From contig NZ_JBGSXS010000233.1 in the NCBI RefSeq assembly GCF_041751335.1, forward strand, positions 1 through 10,465: a stretch of 10,465 bases of DNA. Reading direction: 5' to 3'. Positions 1 to 5,325 of the stretch are shown here, one piece after another. Positions within the stretch are counted from its first letter, which is position 1, and every line of letters starts with the position of its first letter. Both the position numbers and the translations under genes were made by a program. Origin of the DNA: Aquiflexum sp041751335. GTDB lineage: Bacteria > Bacteroidota > Bacteroidia > Cytophagales > Cyclobacteriaceae. The notes under the pieces were generated by a model. The model saw only the letters and a program-made list of their open reading frames with translations. It ran no database searches and had not been told where the DNA came from.

Positions 1-2
1 AA

Positions 3-86
3 CCCATCAAATTGATCCCTGAAATAGAAGAATATATCATCAAGCCACTTTCAGTGGATAGGTTAAAGAATTTGATTTACGGATAA
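3..86 (+). CDS. C-terminal end of a probable response regulator receiver (REC) domain protein, partial
   Basis: An open frame enters from the left edge and ends with TAA at 84-86, giving 27 visible residues. They include EEYIIKPLSVDRLKNLI. The Lys-Pro after a hydrophobic strand, followed by an amphipathic helix, is how CheY-like receiver domains end: the conserved Lys of beta-5, a cis-Pro, then alpha-5. This would be a single-domain response regulator or the C-terminal receiver of a hybrid histidine kinase. The phosphoacceptor Asp lies outside the window, so the call rests on this short tail alone. The gene converges with the lipoprotein gene on the other strand, with only 3 bases between their stop codons. 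Confidence 0.55.
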   Translation, partial: PIKLIPEIEEYIIKPLSVDRLKNLIYG

Positions 87-89
87 AAA

Positions 90-818
90 TTAATAAAAAG
101 TCTCCCTTAATAATTCCGCTTTGCTAATAGCAGAAAAATCACCTTCTATTTCATAGTAAATCAAAAATGCGTTGTCAATCCTATCTGCATCAGTAATATC
201 AGGCATCCTGATGTATTTATTGCCTACTCCGGGAGGCCAAGCCGCTGCAGAAACCCTGAATGCAATCTTCCCTTTATTCATCCCGATTTCTCTGATGGTA
301 AGACTGTTTGTATTGCCATTGGTCAACCTTGCCGTTACAAAAGATCCCTTTTTGATTTTTCCTGATTCAGGATCTATTTCGCAAATAATACTGACCTTGG
401 GACCTCCTCCTCTTTCATAACCACTCTGAAAAACCCCACTGAATGCGCCATCCATTACCTGATGTTTATTTAGGTATTTAGCATCAGTACTACCCCCGTC
501 CAAAGTGAACACAGCTAATAGTTTCCCATCTACAAAGGCAATGACCGTTCCTCTTCCGTCCACCGGTGTTTCTTCATACCTGATTTTCCAAACCGTTTCG
601 CCATTTGAATTGGTTTTACGGATATAGGGATCCTGATTGATACTACTGACCTGGTCATATCCTATTTTGTAGGTATTGCCATAGGTATCGATGGCTTCTG
701 TGTCTTTGGACAAGACAACATTTAAATTTGGATCCGGTTGAGGTCCTTCAATTCCTGATTGACAGGAATAAAAACAAAAAAGACCAAAAACCCCTGCGAG
801 AAAAGGGAGTTTTTTCAT
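90..818 (-). CDS. Uncharacterised secreted lipoprotein, 242 aa
   Basis: The start chosen is the ATG at 816-818. It gives MKK, a hydrophobic stretch and a lipobox-like FYSC with the lipidated Cys at residue 19, so a type II signal peptide. The open frame continues upstream to 1016, but that extension runs into an intergenic direct repeat and would bury the signal peptide, so it is rejected. The mature part is predicted beta-rich. Around residues 45-80 it has DTYGNTYKIGYDQ followed by NGETVWKIRYEE, reminiscent of the SBBP/beta-propeller-type repeats (D.yGN.Y..G ... dG..vW) seen in Bacteroidota surface proteins. There is no catalytic motif. It is probably anchored in the outer membrane or periplasm. 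Function is unknown and the SBBP resemblance is by eye only. Confidence 0.75.
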   Translation of the reverse strand: MKKLPFLAGVFGLFCFYSCQSGIEGPQPDPNLNVVLSKDTEAIDTYGNTYKIGYDQVSSINQDPYIRKTNSNGETVWKIRYEETPVDGRGTVIAFVDGKLLAVFTLDGGSTDAKYLNKHQVMDGAFSGVFQSGYERGGGPKVSIICEIDPESGKIKKGSFVTARLTNGNTNSLTIREIGMNKGKIAFRVSAAAWPPGVGNKYIRMPDITDADRIDNAFLIYYEIEGDFSAISKAELLRETFY

Positions 819-993
819 GTTAAAGTTTGAATTGGGTGATGGTTCAAATTTATTAAAGAATCCGGAAATAGCAATCATATTGAAATGAATACTGGTAATT
901 GTTGGAAGTAGGAAGTCCAAATTGTCCGATGACAGGTGTCGGATGAACGAAGTTAGGAGGCAGACTGCAGTGGAAGTGGAAGCGTAAAGTTCT

Positions 994-1122
994 CCGTTAT
1001 TCTGAGTACTCAACATTTTGAAAATGTTCAGAAAAGGAATGACATCAAGTTACCCGCTTGGCAACCGTCATCCTGAGTCCCCAACATTTTGTAAATGTTC
1101 AGAAAAGGAATGACATTAGGTT
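994..1122. repeat. Two ~58-bp direct repeats, each an imperfect hairpin
   Basis: Copy 1 (994-1051) and copy 2 (1065-1122) are 71 bp apart and nearly identical, sharing the run CAACATTTTG, then AAATGTTCAGAAAAGGAATG. Each copy contains the inverted repeat AACATTT/AAATGTT (1012-1018 with 1022-1028; 1083-1089 with 1093-1099) around a 3-base loop. In copy 2 an outer arm GTCAT (1067-1071) pairs with ATGAC (1110-1114). This looks like a REP- or MITE-like interspersed palindromic element rather than coding DNA. Confidence 0.8.
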
Positions 1123-1123
1123 T

Positions 1124-1150
1124 CTCGTCATCCCGAGGCACGAGGGATCT
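1124..1150. repeat. Short palindromic intergenic element (GTCATCCCGAGGCACGAGGG type)
   Basis: The stretch CTCGT (1124-1128) ... ACGAG (1140-1144) can form a 5-bp stem. It carries the phrase TCATCCCGAGGCACGAGGGA, which resembles an intergenic repeat I remember from many Bacteroidota genomes. It follows directly on the two longer hairpin repeats, whose copies also contain a GTCATCCTGAG-like phrase, so it may be a divergent third member of the same family. Confidence 0.5.
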
Positions 1151-1201
1151 CTAGAGGTCCTATTGATGCTAGTATTTATCATTTCCTGATCCTTCGCCAT
1201 G

Positions 1202-1365
1202 GTGAGTGTCTCCACTCACTTACCCTCGCTTCCACTGAGTGTCCTCACTCACCCCTTGCATATATACTTTCAATCCAGTTCACGGCCCAAGTGAGTGTCC
1301 TCACTCAACCTTTACTTATAATCCAGTTTTATACTCCTCACGGCCCAAATGAGTGTCCTCACTCA
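1202..1365. repeat. Four TGAGTG(n4)CACTCA hairpins, two within tandem ~58-bp units
   Basis: Hairpins lie at 1203-1218, 1236-1251, 1292-1307 and 1350-1365. All have a 6-bp stem and a 4-base loop (TCTC in the first, TCCT in the rest). The last two sit in tandem units of about 58 bp that also contain CACGGCCCAA and, read on the minus strand, a copy of the last codons of the DUF4097 gene. The 1350-1365 hairpin begins 4 bases after that gene's stop, so it may end its transcript or protect its 3' end, but no T-run follows. Together with 994-1150 this accounts for most of the gene-free stretch 1017-1369; 1151-1201 shows nothing I recognise. Confidence 0.8.
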
Positions 1366-1369
1366 CCCC

Positions 1370-2302
1370 TTACTTATAATCCAACTTTATACTCCCCCCA
1401 GAACTCGCCATTGAAATCAGCACTCCTCCGCCATTGGATTTCCCCACAATTTTATCCCGCTTCATTTCTCCATCAAAATTCGTGAGCTTTGTATTGACAT
1501 TCCCTCCTTTCAGATCCAAGTCCATGGGTAAGTCTTTGGGAATAGTGGCAGAAATACTGCCTCCGCTGCTTTTCAGTGTCAAAGCATCCTCAATATTGTT
1601 GATATCGGCTTTGATTCCACCTCCACTTGTATTGGCATAAATCTTTCCTGAGACATCTTCCAAACTCACACTTCCTCCGGAAGAATTGATGGTCACTTCA
1701 CCTTCCATTCCATTAACTTTTACAGACCCTCCACTGGTATTAAGGTCCAATAAACCCGAGAACTCTGAAACGGATAGGCTTCCCCCTGAGGACTTGGTAA
1801 AAATACTTCCACTTGAATAGGATATTTTGACGCTTCCACCGCTGCTTTTGATGGATTGATCTCCTTCAATTCCGCTAATTGCAATTGAACCTCCACTAGT
1901 ATTCAGATCGGTTGACATTTCGTAGGGTACCTGTATTTCAAAAGATAAATTGATATTATTTCCTTTAGACCAATCCGGACTTTTCTTTGTCTCTACAATC
2001 ACTGAAACAGTATTGCCATTTTTCTGAATGTCAATTTTGTAGTCATCCAACCTTTTTTGGACGTCAGCATCATTGGGATCAACGGCTTTCCCATTTCTCT
2101 TGACAAACATCTCAACAACAACATGATTGCCTTCCGTACCAGTAATGGCAACACTTGCCCCTGAAGTTTTGGTTTCAATTTTTCCCGGACCCGAGAGATC
2201 AAAAGACTTGCTCAGATATGGGTCATTCAATGCAGATGCCTGTACTTGGACAAACAACATACAGATTAAAAGAACCGAATAATTAAGAATAGATTTTTCC
2301 AT
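1370..2302 (-). CDS. Secreted DUF4097-family beta-strand-repeat protein, 310 aa
   Basis: A cleavable signal peptide (MEKSILNYSV, hydrophobic core, cleavage near VQASA-LND at about residue 24) leads to a beta-rich protein. Residues 134-250 hold seven [ST]SGG motifs; their first Gly falls at 137, 155, 173, 191, 209, 227 and 247, an 18-residue period with one 20-residue step. Further SNGGG and SSGGS motifs follow near 289 and 300. This is typical of DUF4097 'putative adhesin' proteins, expected to form a right-handed beta-helix or solenoid with the Gly-Gly at the turns. Residues 26-130 form a non-repetitive beta domain. There are no catalytic residues, and it lacks a lipobox and a C-terminal sorting domain, so it is probably periplasmic. 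It is transcribed alone; downstream lies the hairpin cluster that carries a second copy of its 3' end. Confidence 0.85.
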   Translation of the reverse strand: MEKSILNYSVLLICMLFVQVQASALNDPYLSKSFDLSGPGKIETKTSGASVAITGTEGNHVVVEMFVKRNGKAVDPNDADVQKRLDDYKIDIQKNGNTVSVIVETKKSPDWSKGNNINLSFEIQVPYEMSTDLNTSGGSIAISGIEGDQSIKSSGGSVKISYSSGSIFTKSSGGSLSVSEFSGLLDLNTSGGSVKVNGMEGEVTINSSGGSVSLEDVSGKIYANTSGGGIKADINNIEDALTLKSSGGSISATIPKDLPMDLDLKGGNVNTKLTNFDGEMKRDKIVGKSNGGGVLISMASSGGSIKLDYK

Positions 2303-2467
2303 AAAATGGGATGGATATGTTTAACTCATATGATTTAGTATTAATAATCTTGCGAGTTTTATGCCAAGGGAAAATTGGGTTTTTGCTCGGTTAAGCTGCT
2401 TTTTTTAAAAAAGAAGTTGTAAAAATCGACCACTATCGTCCGTAATCGGGCGAATTTAAAATGATTG
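2303..2467. other. Intergenic region with one small hairpin
   Basis: These 165 bases separate the DUF4097 gene from the broken DUF4231 gene on the same strand, so they should hold the DUF4097 promoter. I found no clear TAnnTTTG box. CGTCCG (2437-2442) and CGGGCG (2447-2452) can pair around TAAT with one G-U on the plus strand. On the minus strand a T-rich run follows at about 2398-2413, weakly like a terminator for the upstream gene. Confidence 0.3.
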
Positions 2468-2953
2468 CTAATCATTCCCAACCGTTTGCTCCCATTTCCC
2501 ATGGCCTTCATTCCAGACCTGGATCAGTCTTTCGGAAAATAACCTGATGCTTTCATCAGTTTGTGATGCCCTATATATTCCAGCTTGCTAGTTAAATAAG
2601 AATTTTTCTGTTTGCAATTTCTGTCCAGTAGTTCTGGAATTGATCCAAATTTTCTGAGAACTTGAGGCACCCAAAAAAGCAACCACCACCGTTGCCCCAG
2701 CACTGACCACAGGTAAGATCCAACGAGGGAATTCTGGTTACTAAATTGCCTGTAATTAGGATACTATAGTAGTCACTGCAGCAAGCAGAATACTCATGTA
2801 CTTATAGAAGTAAAAATGCTTTTTGCCTTTCGCTGCCTTCCTATTAAAGTGGTCAAAAAGCCTTTGCCATTCCCGATTAACTTGTGCTAATTTTTCCTCC
2901 TCAGAAAGACGAGGATTCAACAAAGGAGTAATTGGTATTTCTATTTTTTCCAT
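2468..2953 (-). pseudogene. DUF4231 (SLATT-like) two-TM membrane protein gene, broken by four in-frame stops
   Basis: ATG at 2951-2953 opens a 161-codon frame that closes at TAG 2468-2470. Within it are TAA at 2756-2758, TAG at 2741-2743, TAA at 2738-2740 and TAG at 2588-2590. Ignoring the stops, translation is continuous in one frame: a charged N-terminal helix (SEEEKLAQVNREWQRLFDHF), TM1 (YKYMSILLAAVTTIVS), TM2 (WILPVVSAGATVVVAFLGA), then the QKIWINSRTTGQKLQTEKF helix and a C-terminal part with GIYRASQTDESIRLFSERLI and WNEGHGKWEQ. That order and length match DUF4231, a 2-TM family I recall as related to SLATT effector domains. Only codons 1-65 (2756-2953) are open as they stand, which would give one TM and no C-terminal helix. 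I read it as a decaying gene. Confidence 0.75.
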
Positions 2954-3097
2954 GATAAGACCTTTAGCATTTAAAAATGGAAAATAATTTTTAACTCTTG
3001 GGAATCATTCACTTTGGTAAATAAAGTTTATCAGTTAGTATGATTTATTTTATTAGCTGATTTTCATTGTATTTCTTGGATAAAAATACACAAAATC

Positions 3098-3175
3098 ATG
3101 AACATCATTGAGTTTATAAAACATTTTCCAAATGAGGTAAGCTTTGAGGCTTCCTGGTTTAAGAAAGCTGAGGAG
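3098..3175 (+). pseudogene. Possible N-terminal remnant of an IS1595-type transposase
   Basis: ATG at 3098 starts MNIIEFIKHFPNEVSF followed by EASWFKKAEE. The opening MNI..FI..FP.E.S and the later FK...E resemble the N-terminus of IS1595-family transposases common in Bacteroidota, ahead of their zinc-ribbon CxxC. After about 26 codons the resemblance ends: the frame runs through Pro-rich sequence into the heptad array and stops at 3248-3250. No zinc ribbon, DDE residues or terminal inverted repeats are visible. The resemblance is short and by eye, so this could instead be a chance ORF. Confidence 0.33.
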
Positions 3176-3222
3176 GTAGTATCACCCCCTCCTTTACACC
3201 TACCTTTTTCTTCATGCCACAC

Positions 3223-3349
3223 CATCTCGCATCTCGTCTCTCGCTTCTAACATCTTGTCTCTCTAAAAAGATTCGATTCGCCACGGCGCATCAAAGGTCT
3301 AATATCTCGCCTCTAATCTCTCAAATCTAACGTCTAACGTCTAACGTCT
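3223..3349. repeat. Heptanucleotide array, TCTAACG/ATCTCGC word family
   Basis: Six heptads run in phase from 3223 to 3264 (CATCTCG twice, then variants). After 29 bases of unrelated sequence, eight more run in phase from 3294 to 3349, ending in three perfect AACGTCT copies. The words differ but the 7-bp spacing holds within each block, with TCT as the constant core. On the minus strand the units read AGACGTT, matching the GAGACGT heptads at 9915-9942. The array ends 5 bases from the DinB-like stop codon. Confidence 0.85.
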
Positions 3350-3354
3350 CAAAA

Positions 3355-3855
3355 TTACCTTTCCCAAAAATTCGGAGGCTCAACCCCCAATGCCCGTAGA
3401 TAAACATACCCTTGTCCTCTGTGATGTGTCTCATTGTCTATAAAATATAGGATGCTGCAATAGACCTTGTCTTCATATTGCCCAAATGCAATGACTGTGT
3501 CCTGAAAATGTTCTACAGGAATTTGAGCCCACCAATGATTGAGTTCTTCGGTGGCTTGGTCCCATAACTGTAATAACTTTTCCTTGCTGCCGCCCAAGTC
3601 TACATTTTCGTCCAATTGTTCCCATTGGTCAGTTGCCATGCCTTTGGCGCCGGGAACTCCGATTCCCAAAAGTTCCTTTGCCAATTCTGAAAATGGACGC
3701 ATCCCGCCAATACTGAAGCTGAAAAGTTTATCCTCAGGAAAGGCTTCGATTACTCTTCGTGTCAATGCGCGATGACCCTTCCAGTGTTCCAATAATTGCT
3801 GGGGTGTGATAAACTGAGAAAGTGTTTCTTTGGTCTTTTTTTCTTTGGTTTCCAT
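3355..3855 (-). CDS. DinB-fold family protein, 166 aa
   Basis: The length and helical pattern fit a single DinB-like four-helix bundle. Conserved landmarks are LLEHWKGHRALTRRVIEAFP (residues 21-40), IGGMRPFSELAKEL (49-62) and the C-terminal ILYFIDNETHHRGQGYVYLR (135-154). The His-His-Arg-Gly-Gln segment (144-148) carries expected metal-ligand histidines. The helix that often supplies another His reads ELAKELLGIG here, so the metal site may be altered, although this subfamily seems generally to lack it. Members occur in thiol-S-transferase and stress-related contexts, but no reaction can be assigned from sequence. ATG at 3853-3855 is the only sensible start. The gene is divergent from a WYL regulator across 146 bases, a recurrent YafY-DinB pairing in Bacteroidota, which suggests it is that regulator's target. 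Confidence 0.85.
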   Translation of the reverse strand: METKEKKTKETLSQFITPQQLLEHWKGHRALTRRVIEAFPEDKLFSFSIGGMRPFSELAKELLGIGVPGAKGMATDQWEQLDENVDLGGSKEKLLQLWDQATEELNHWWAQIPVEHFQDTVIAFGQYEDKVYCSILYFIDNETHHRGQGYVYLRALGVEPPNFWER

Positions 3856-3870
3856 GATTTTGTTGTTTGG

Positions 3871-3887
3871 TTGAAATTATATTTCAA
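3871..3887. promoter_or_regulatory. Perfect palindrome, candidate operator
   Basis: TTGAAAT (3871-3877), a 3-base TAT spacer and ATTTCAA (3881-3887) form a perfect 7+7 inverted repeat. It lies 16 bases upstream of the DinB-like start codon, in the region between two divergent genes, one of which encodes a DNA-binding regulator. The role as a binding site is inference. Confidence 0.45.
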
Positions 3888-3903
3888 ATAAAACCTGCAA
3901 CAG

Positions 3904-3925
3904 TGACAGCCCTATGTCAGTAGGG
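3904..3925. promoter_or_regulatory. Interleaved inverted repeats TGACA..TGTCA and CCCTA..TAGGG, candidate YafY/WYL operator
   Basis: TGACA (3904-3908) pairs with TGTCA (3915-3919), and CCCTA (3910-3914) pairs with TAGGG (3921-3925). Both have 5-base arms and 6-base spacers, and they overlap each other. TGACA/TGTCA palindromes are what I would expect for an HTH regulator of this family, and the position midway between the divergent genes suits control of both. Direct binding is not shown by the sequence. Confidence 0.45.
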
Positions 3926-3945
3926 TTTTAGAAATTTTGATTTTT

Positions 3946-3979
3946 TTTGATTTTTTCCTCCATCAACAAATTATATTTG
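3946..3979 (+). promoter_or_regulatory. Candidate Bacteroidota-type promoter of the WYL regulator gene
   Basis: TATATTTG at 3972-3979 fits the Bacteroidota -7 box TAnnTTTG exactly. TTTG at 3946-3949 could be the -33 box, with a 22-base gap, at the loose end of the usual spacing. Transcription would start near 3985, giving a leader of about 16 bases before ATG 4002. No Shine-Dalgarno site is seen, as is normal for this phylum. Confidence 0.45.
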
Positions 3980-4001
3980 ACCAAATCTTATTGTCAATAG
4001 T

Positions 4002-4967
4002 ATGAACAGACTGGATAGGCTAACGGCTATTCTGACCCATCTCCAATCCAAGAGGATAATAAAAGCCCAGGAATTGGCCAACCGATTCGATATCAGCCAA
4101 AGAACGGTATATCGGGATATCAGGGCTTTAGAACAGGCAGGTGTTCCCGTCATCGGTGAAGCAGGAATGGGCTATTCCTTGGTAGATGGCTACCGCTTGC
4201 CTCCTGTCATGTTCACCAAGGAGGAAGCCATGTCTTTCGTTGTTGCAGAAAAAATGCTTAAAAAAGTGGCAGATAAGGACAGCAGCAAAAATTTTTCCAC
4301 AGCCATGTTCAAGATCAAATCTGTACTGAAAAATGCAGAAAAGGATGTATTGGAAAAAATGGACACACAAGTGGAAGTTATCAGGAAAAAAAACAGCCTC
4401 CATTCCACCGGAAAAGACCATGTGCTCCAAAGTATTCTCAACAGTCTTGCTGAGAAAAAAGTCATCAAGATCCAATACACCACTTTTGTAGAAGAAAAAT
4501 CTTCAATCAGAGATATTGAACCTGTCGGGGTCTACTATGCCTTTGAACAATGGTATGTGATTGGCTGGTGCAGATTGAGAGCAGATTATAGAAATTTCAG
4601 ATTGGATCGCATTAGGGAAATCAAAATCCTGGATGAGGTTTTTGTACAACAACATCCTTCTTTAAAAGAATATTTGGAGAAAGTTGAAAAAGAAGAAAAC
4701 CTCATCAAGGTAGTCATAGAAATACACAAATCAACCAATAAATATGTCCGAGAACAACGCTATAATCATGGACTTGTCATGGAAAAAGAAAAAGGGGATA
4801 TGGTAGAACTCACCTTTATGACCTCATCCATCGAGGGCTTTGCAAGATGGATTATCATGATAGCAGACTACATCACCATCATCCAACCCCAGGCCTTGAA
4901 AGTCCGGCTTAAGGAATTGCTGGATGGAATGCTTGTTAATTTGGAAGTCAGTGATCAGTCTCAGTAG
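4002..4967 (+). CDS. YafY-family HTH/WYL-domain transcriptional regulator, 321 aa
   Basis: Residues 4-58 form an HTH_11 (DeoR-like) winged helix (LANRFDISQRTVYRDIRALE, 25-44), followed by the wing GEAGMGYSLVDGYRLPP (52-68). The WYL ligand-binding domain covers about 138-215, with the signature QWYVIGWC (183-190) and YRNFRLDRI (196-204). A WCX-type C-terminal domain covers about 232-312. The protein is a cytoplasmic DNA-binding regulator; WYL domains sense small ligands or nucleic acid, but the effector is unknown. It is divergent from the DinB-like gene, its likely target, and probably autoregulated through the palindromes between them. The last six codons (VSDQSQ) and the TAG stop lie in the start of a 7-bp repeat array, so the native C-terminus may have been replaced by repeat sequence. 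Confidence 0.9.
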   Translation: MNRLDRLTAILTHLQSKRIIKAQELANRFDISQRTVYRDIRALEQAGVPVIGEAGMGYSLVDGYRLPPVMFTKEEAMSFVVAEKMLKKVADKDSSKNFSTAMFKIKSVLKNAEKDVLEKMDTQVEVIRKKNSLHSTGKDHVLQSILNSLAEKKVIKIQYTTFVEEKSSIRDIEPVGVYYAFEQWYVIGWCRLRADYRNFRLDRIREIKILDEVFVQQHPSLKEYLEKVEKEENLIKVVIEIHKSTNKYVREQRYNHGLVMEKEKGDMVELTFMTSSIEGFARWIIMIADYITIIQPQALKVRLKELLDGMLVNLEVSDQSQ

Positions 4968-5215
4968 GCAGTTTTCAGTGTTCAGTAGGCAGTTGGTAGT
5001 CTCTGTGGGCAGTAATCAGTCTCAGTTGGTAGTGATCAGTCTCAATTTGCAGTGTGGCAGTTTTCAGTGTTCAGTTTCAGATGGCAGTGTTCAGTAGGCA
5101 GTATATCAGTCTCAGTTTACAGTTGGCAGTGGCCCATCTCTGTTTGCAGTATTCAGTCTCAGTGGGCAGTGGGTAGATTTCAGTTTCAGTTTGCAATTTT
5201 AGTTTGTAATGTTCA
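4945..5215. repeat. Heptanucleotide array, nnnCAGT word family, ~270 bp
   Basis: CAGT recurs about every 7 bases from inside the WYL gene end to about 5215, for example TTTCAGT, GTTCAGT, AGGCAGT and TGGTAGT around 4968-5000. Words vary and the phase slips by one base in places, but the 7-base spacing dominates. All units keep CAGT on the plus strand. No promoter or ORF is convincing inside. With the leader heptads at 5288-5322, it fills most of the 358-base gap between the WYL and GH3 genes; 5216-5287 is unremarkable AT-rich DNA. Confidence 0.9.
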
Positions 5216-5287
5216 GTGAAAGTAGCCAGTATTCAAACAATCTTCCTTCCTATTTTCAAATCCACAAGCAGCCTATAGGGAGGTATA

Positions 5288-5322
5288 AATCTAAAATCAT
5301 CAATCTAAAATCATCAATCCAC
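5288..5322. repeat. Five-heptad repeat directly upstream of the GH3 start
   Basis: AATCTAA (5288), AATCATC (5295), AATCTAA (5302), AATCATC (5309) and AATCCAC (5316) follow in perfect 7-base phase, so a 14-mer is duplicated. The block ends 3 bases before the ATG at 5326, where a leader or ribosome-binding region would be. It is a third word family with the same period as the other arrays. Confidence 0.75.
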
Positions 5323-5325
5323 AAA

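Larger units (their letters stand above)
2954..3354. other. Gene-poor stretch holding a transposase-like fragment and a heptad array
   Basis: These 401 bases hold no intact gene. 2954-3097 is AT-rich and shows nothing I can name. 3098-3175 encodes a possible transposase remnant, and 3223-3349 is a 7-bp-period repeat. The mixture suggests an old insertion scar between the broken DUF4231 gene and the DinB-like gene. Confidence 0.5.

Noticed and set aside
819..1016. N-terminal extension of the lipoprotein frame up to 1016
   Set aside because: It covers part of an intergenic direct repeat, looks random, and would hide a clear lipoprotein signal peptide starting at 818.
2398..2452. Terminator or small RNA between the DUF4231 and DUF4097 genes
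   Set aside because: The CGTCCG/CGGGCG hairpin is stable only on the strand without a gene and the T-run is on the opposite side of it; too weak to call.
2468..2953. Stop-codon recoding (TAG or TAA read as an amino acid)
   Set aside because: Both TAA and TAG end other intact genes in the window at sensible places, no recoding signal is seen, and three stops in seven codons fit decay better.
4128..4483. Two minus-strand frames of about 100 residues inside the WYL gene
   Set aside because: They are antisense to a clear HTH/WYL coding region and show no domain.
4945..5215. CRISPR array
   Set aside because: There are no 20-40 base identical repeats with unique spacers and no cas genes; the unit is only 7 bases.
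5209..5325. 39-residue N-terminal extension of the GH3 frame
   Set aside because: It is encoded by heptad-rich leader DNA; the GH3 family start aligns with the ATG at 5326.
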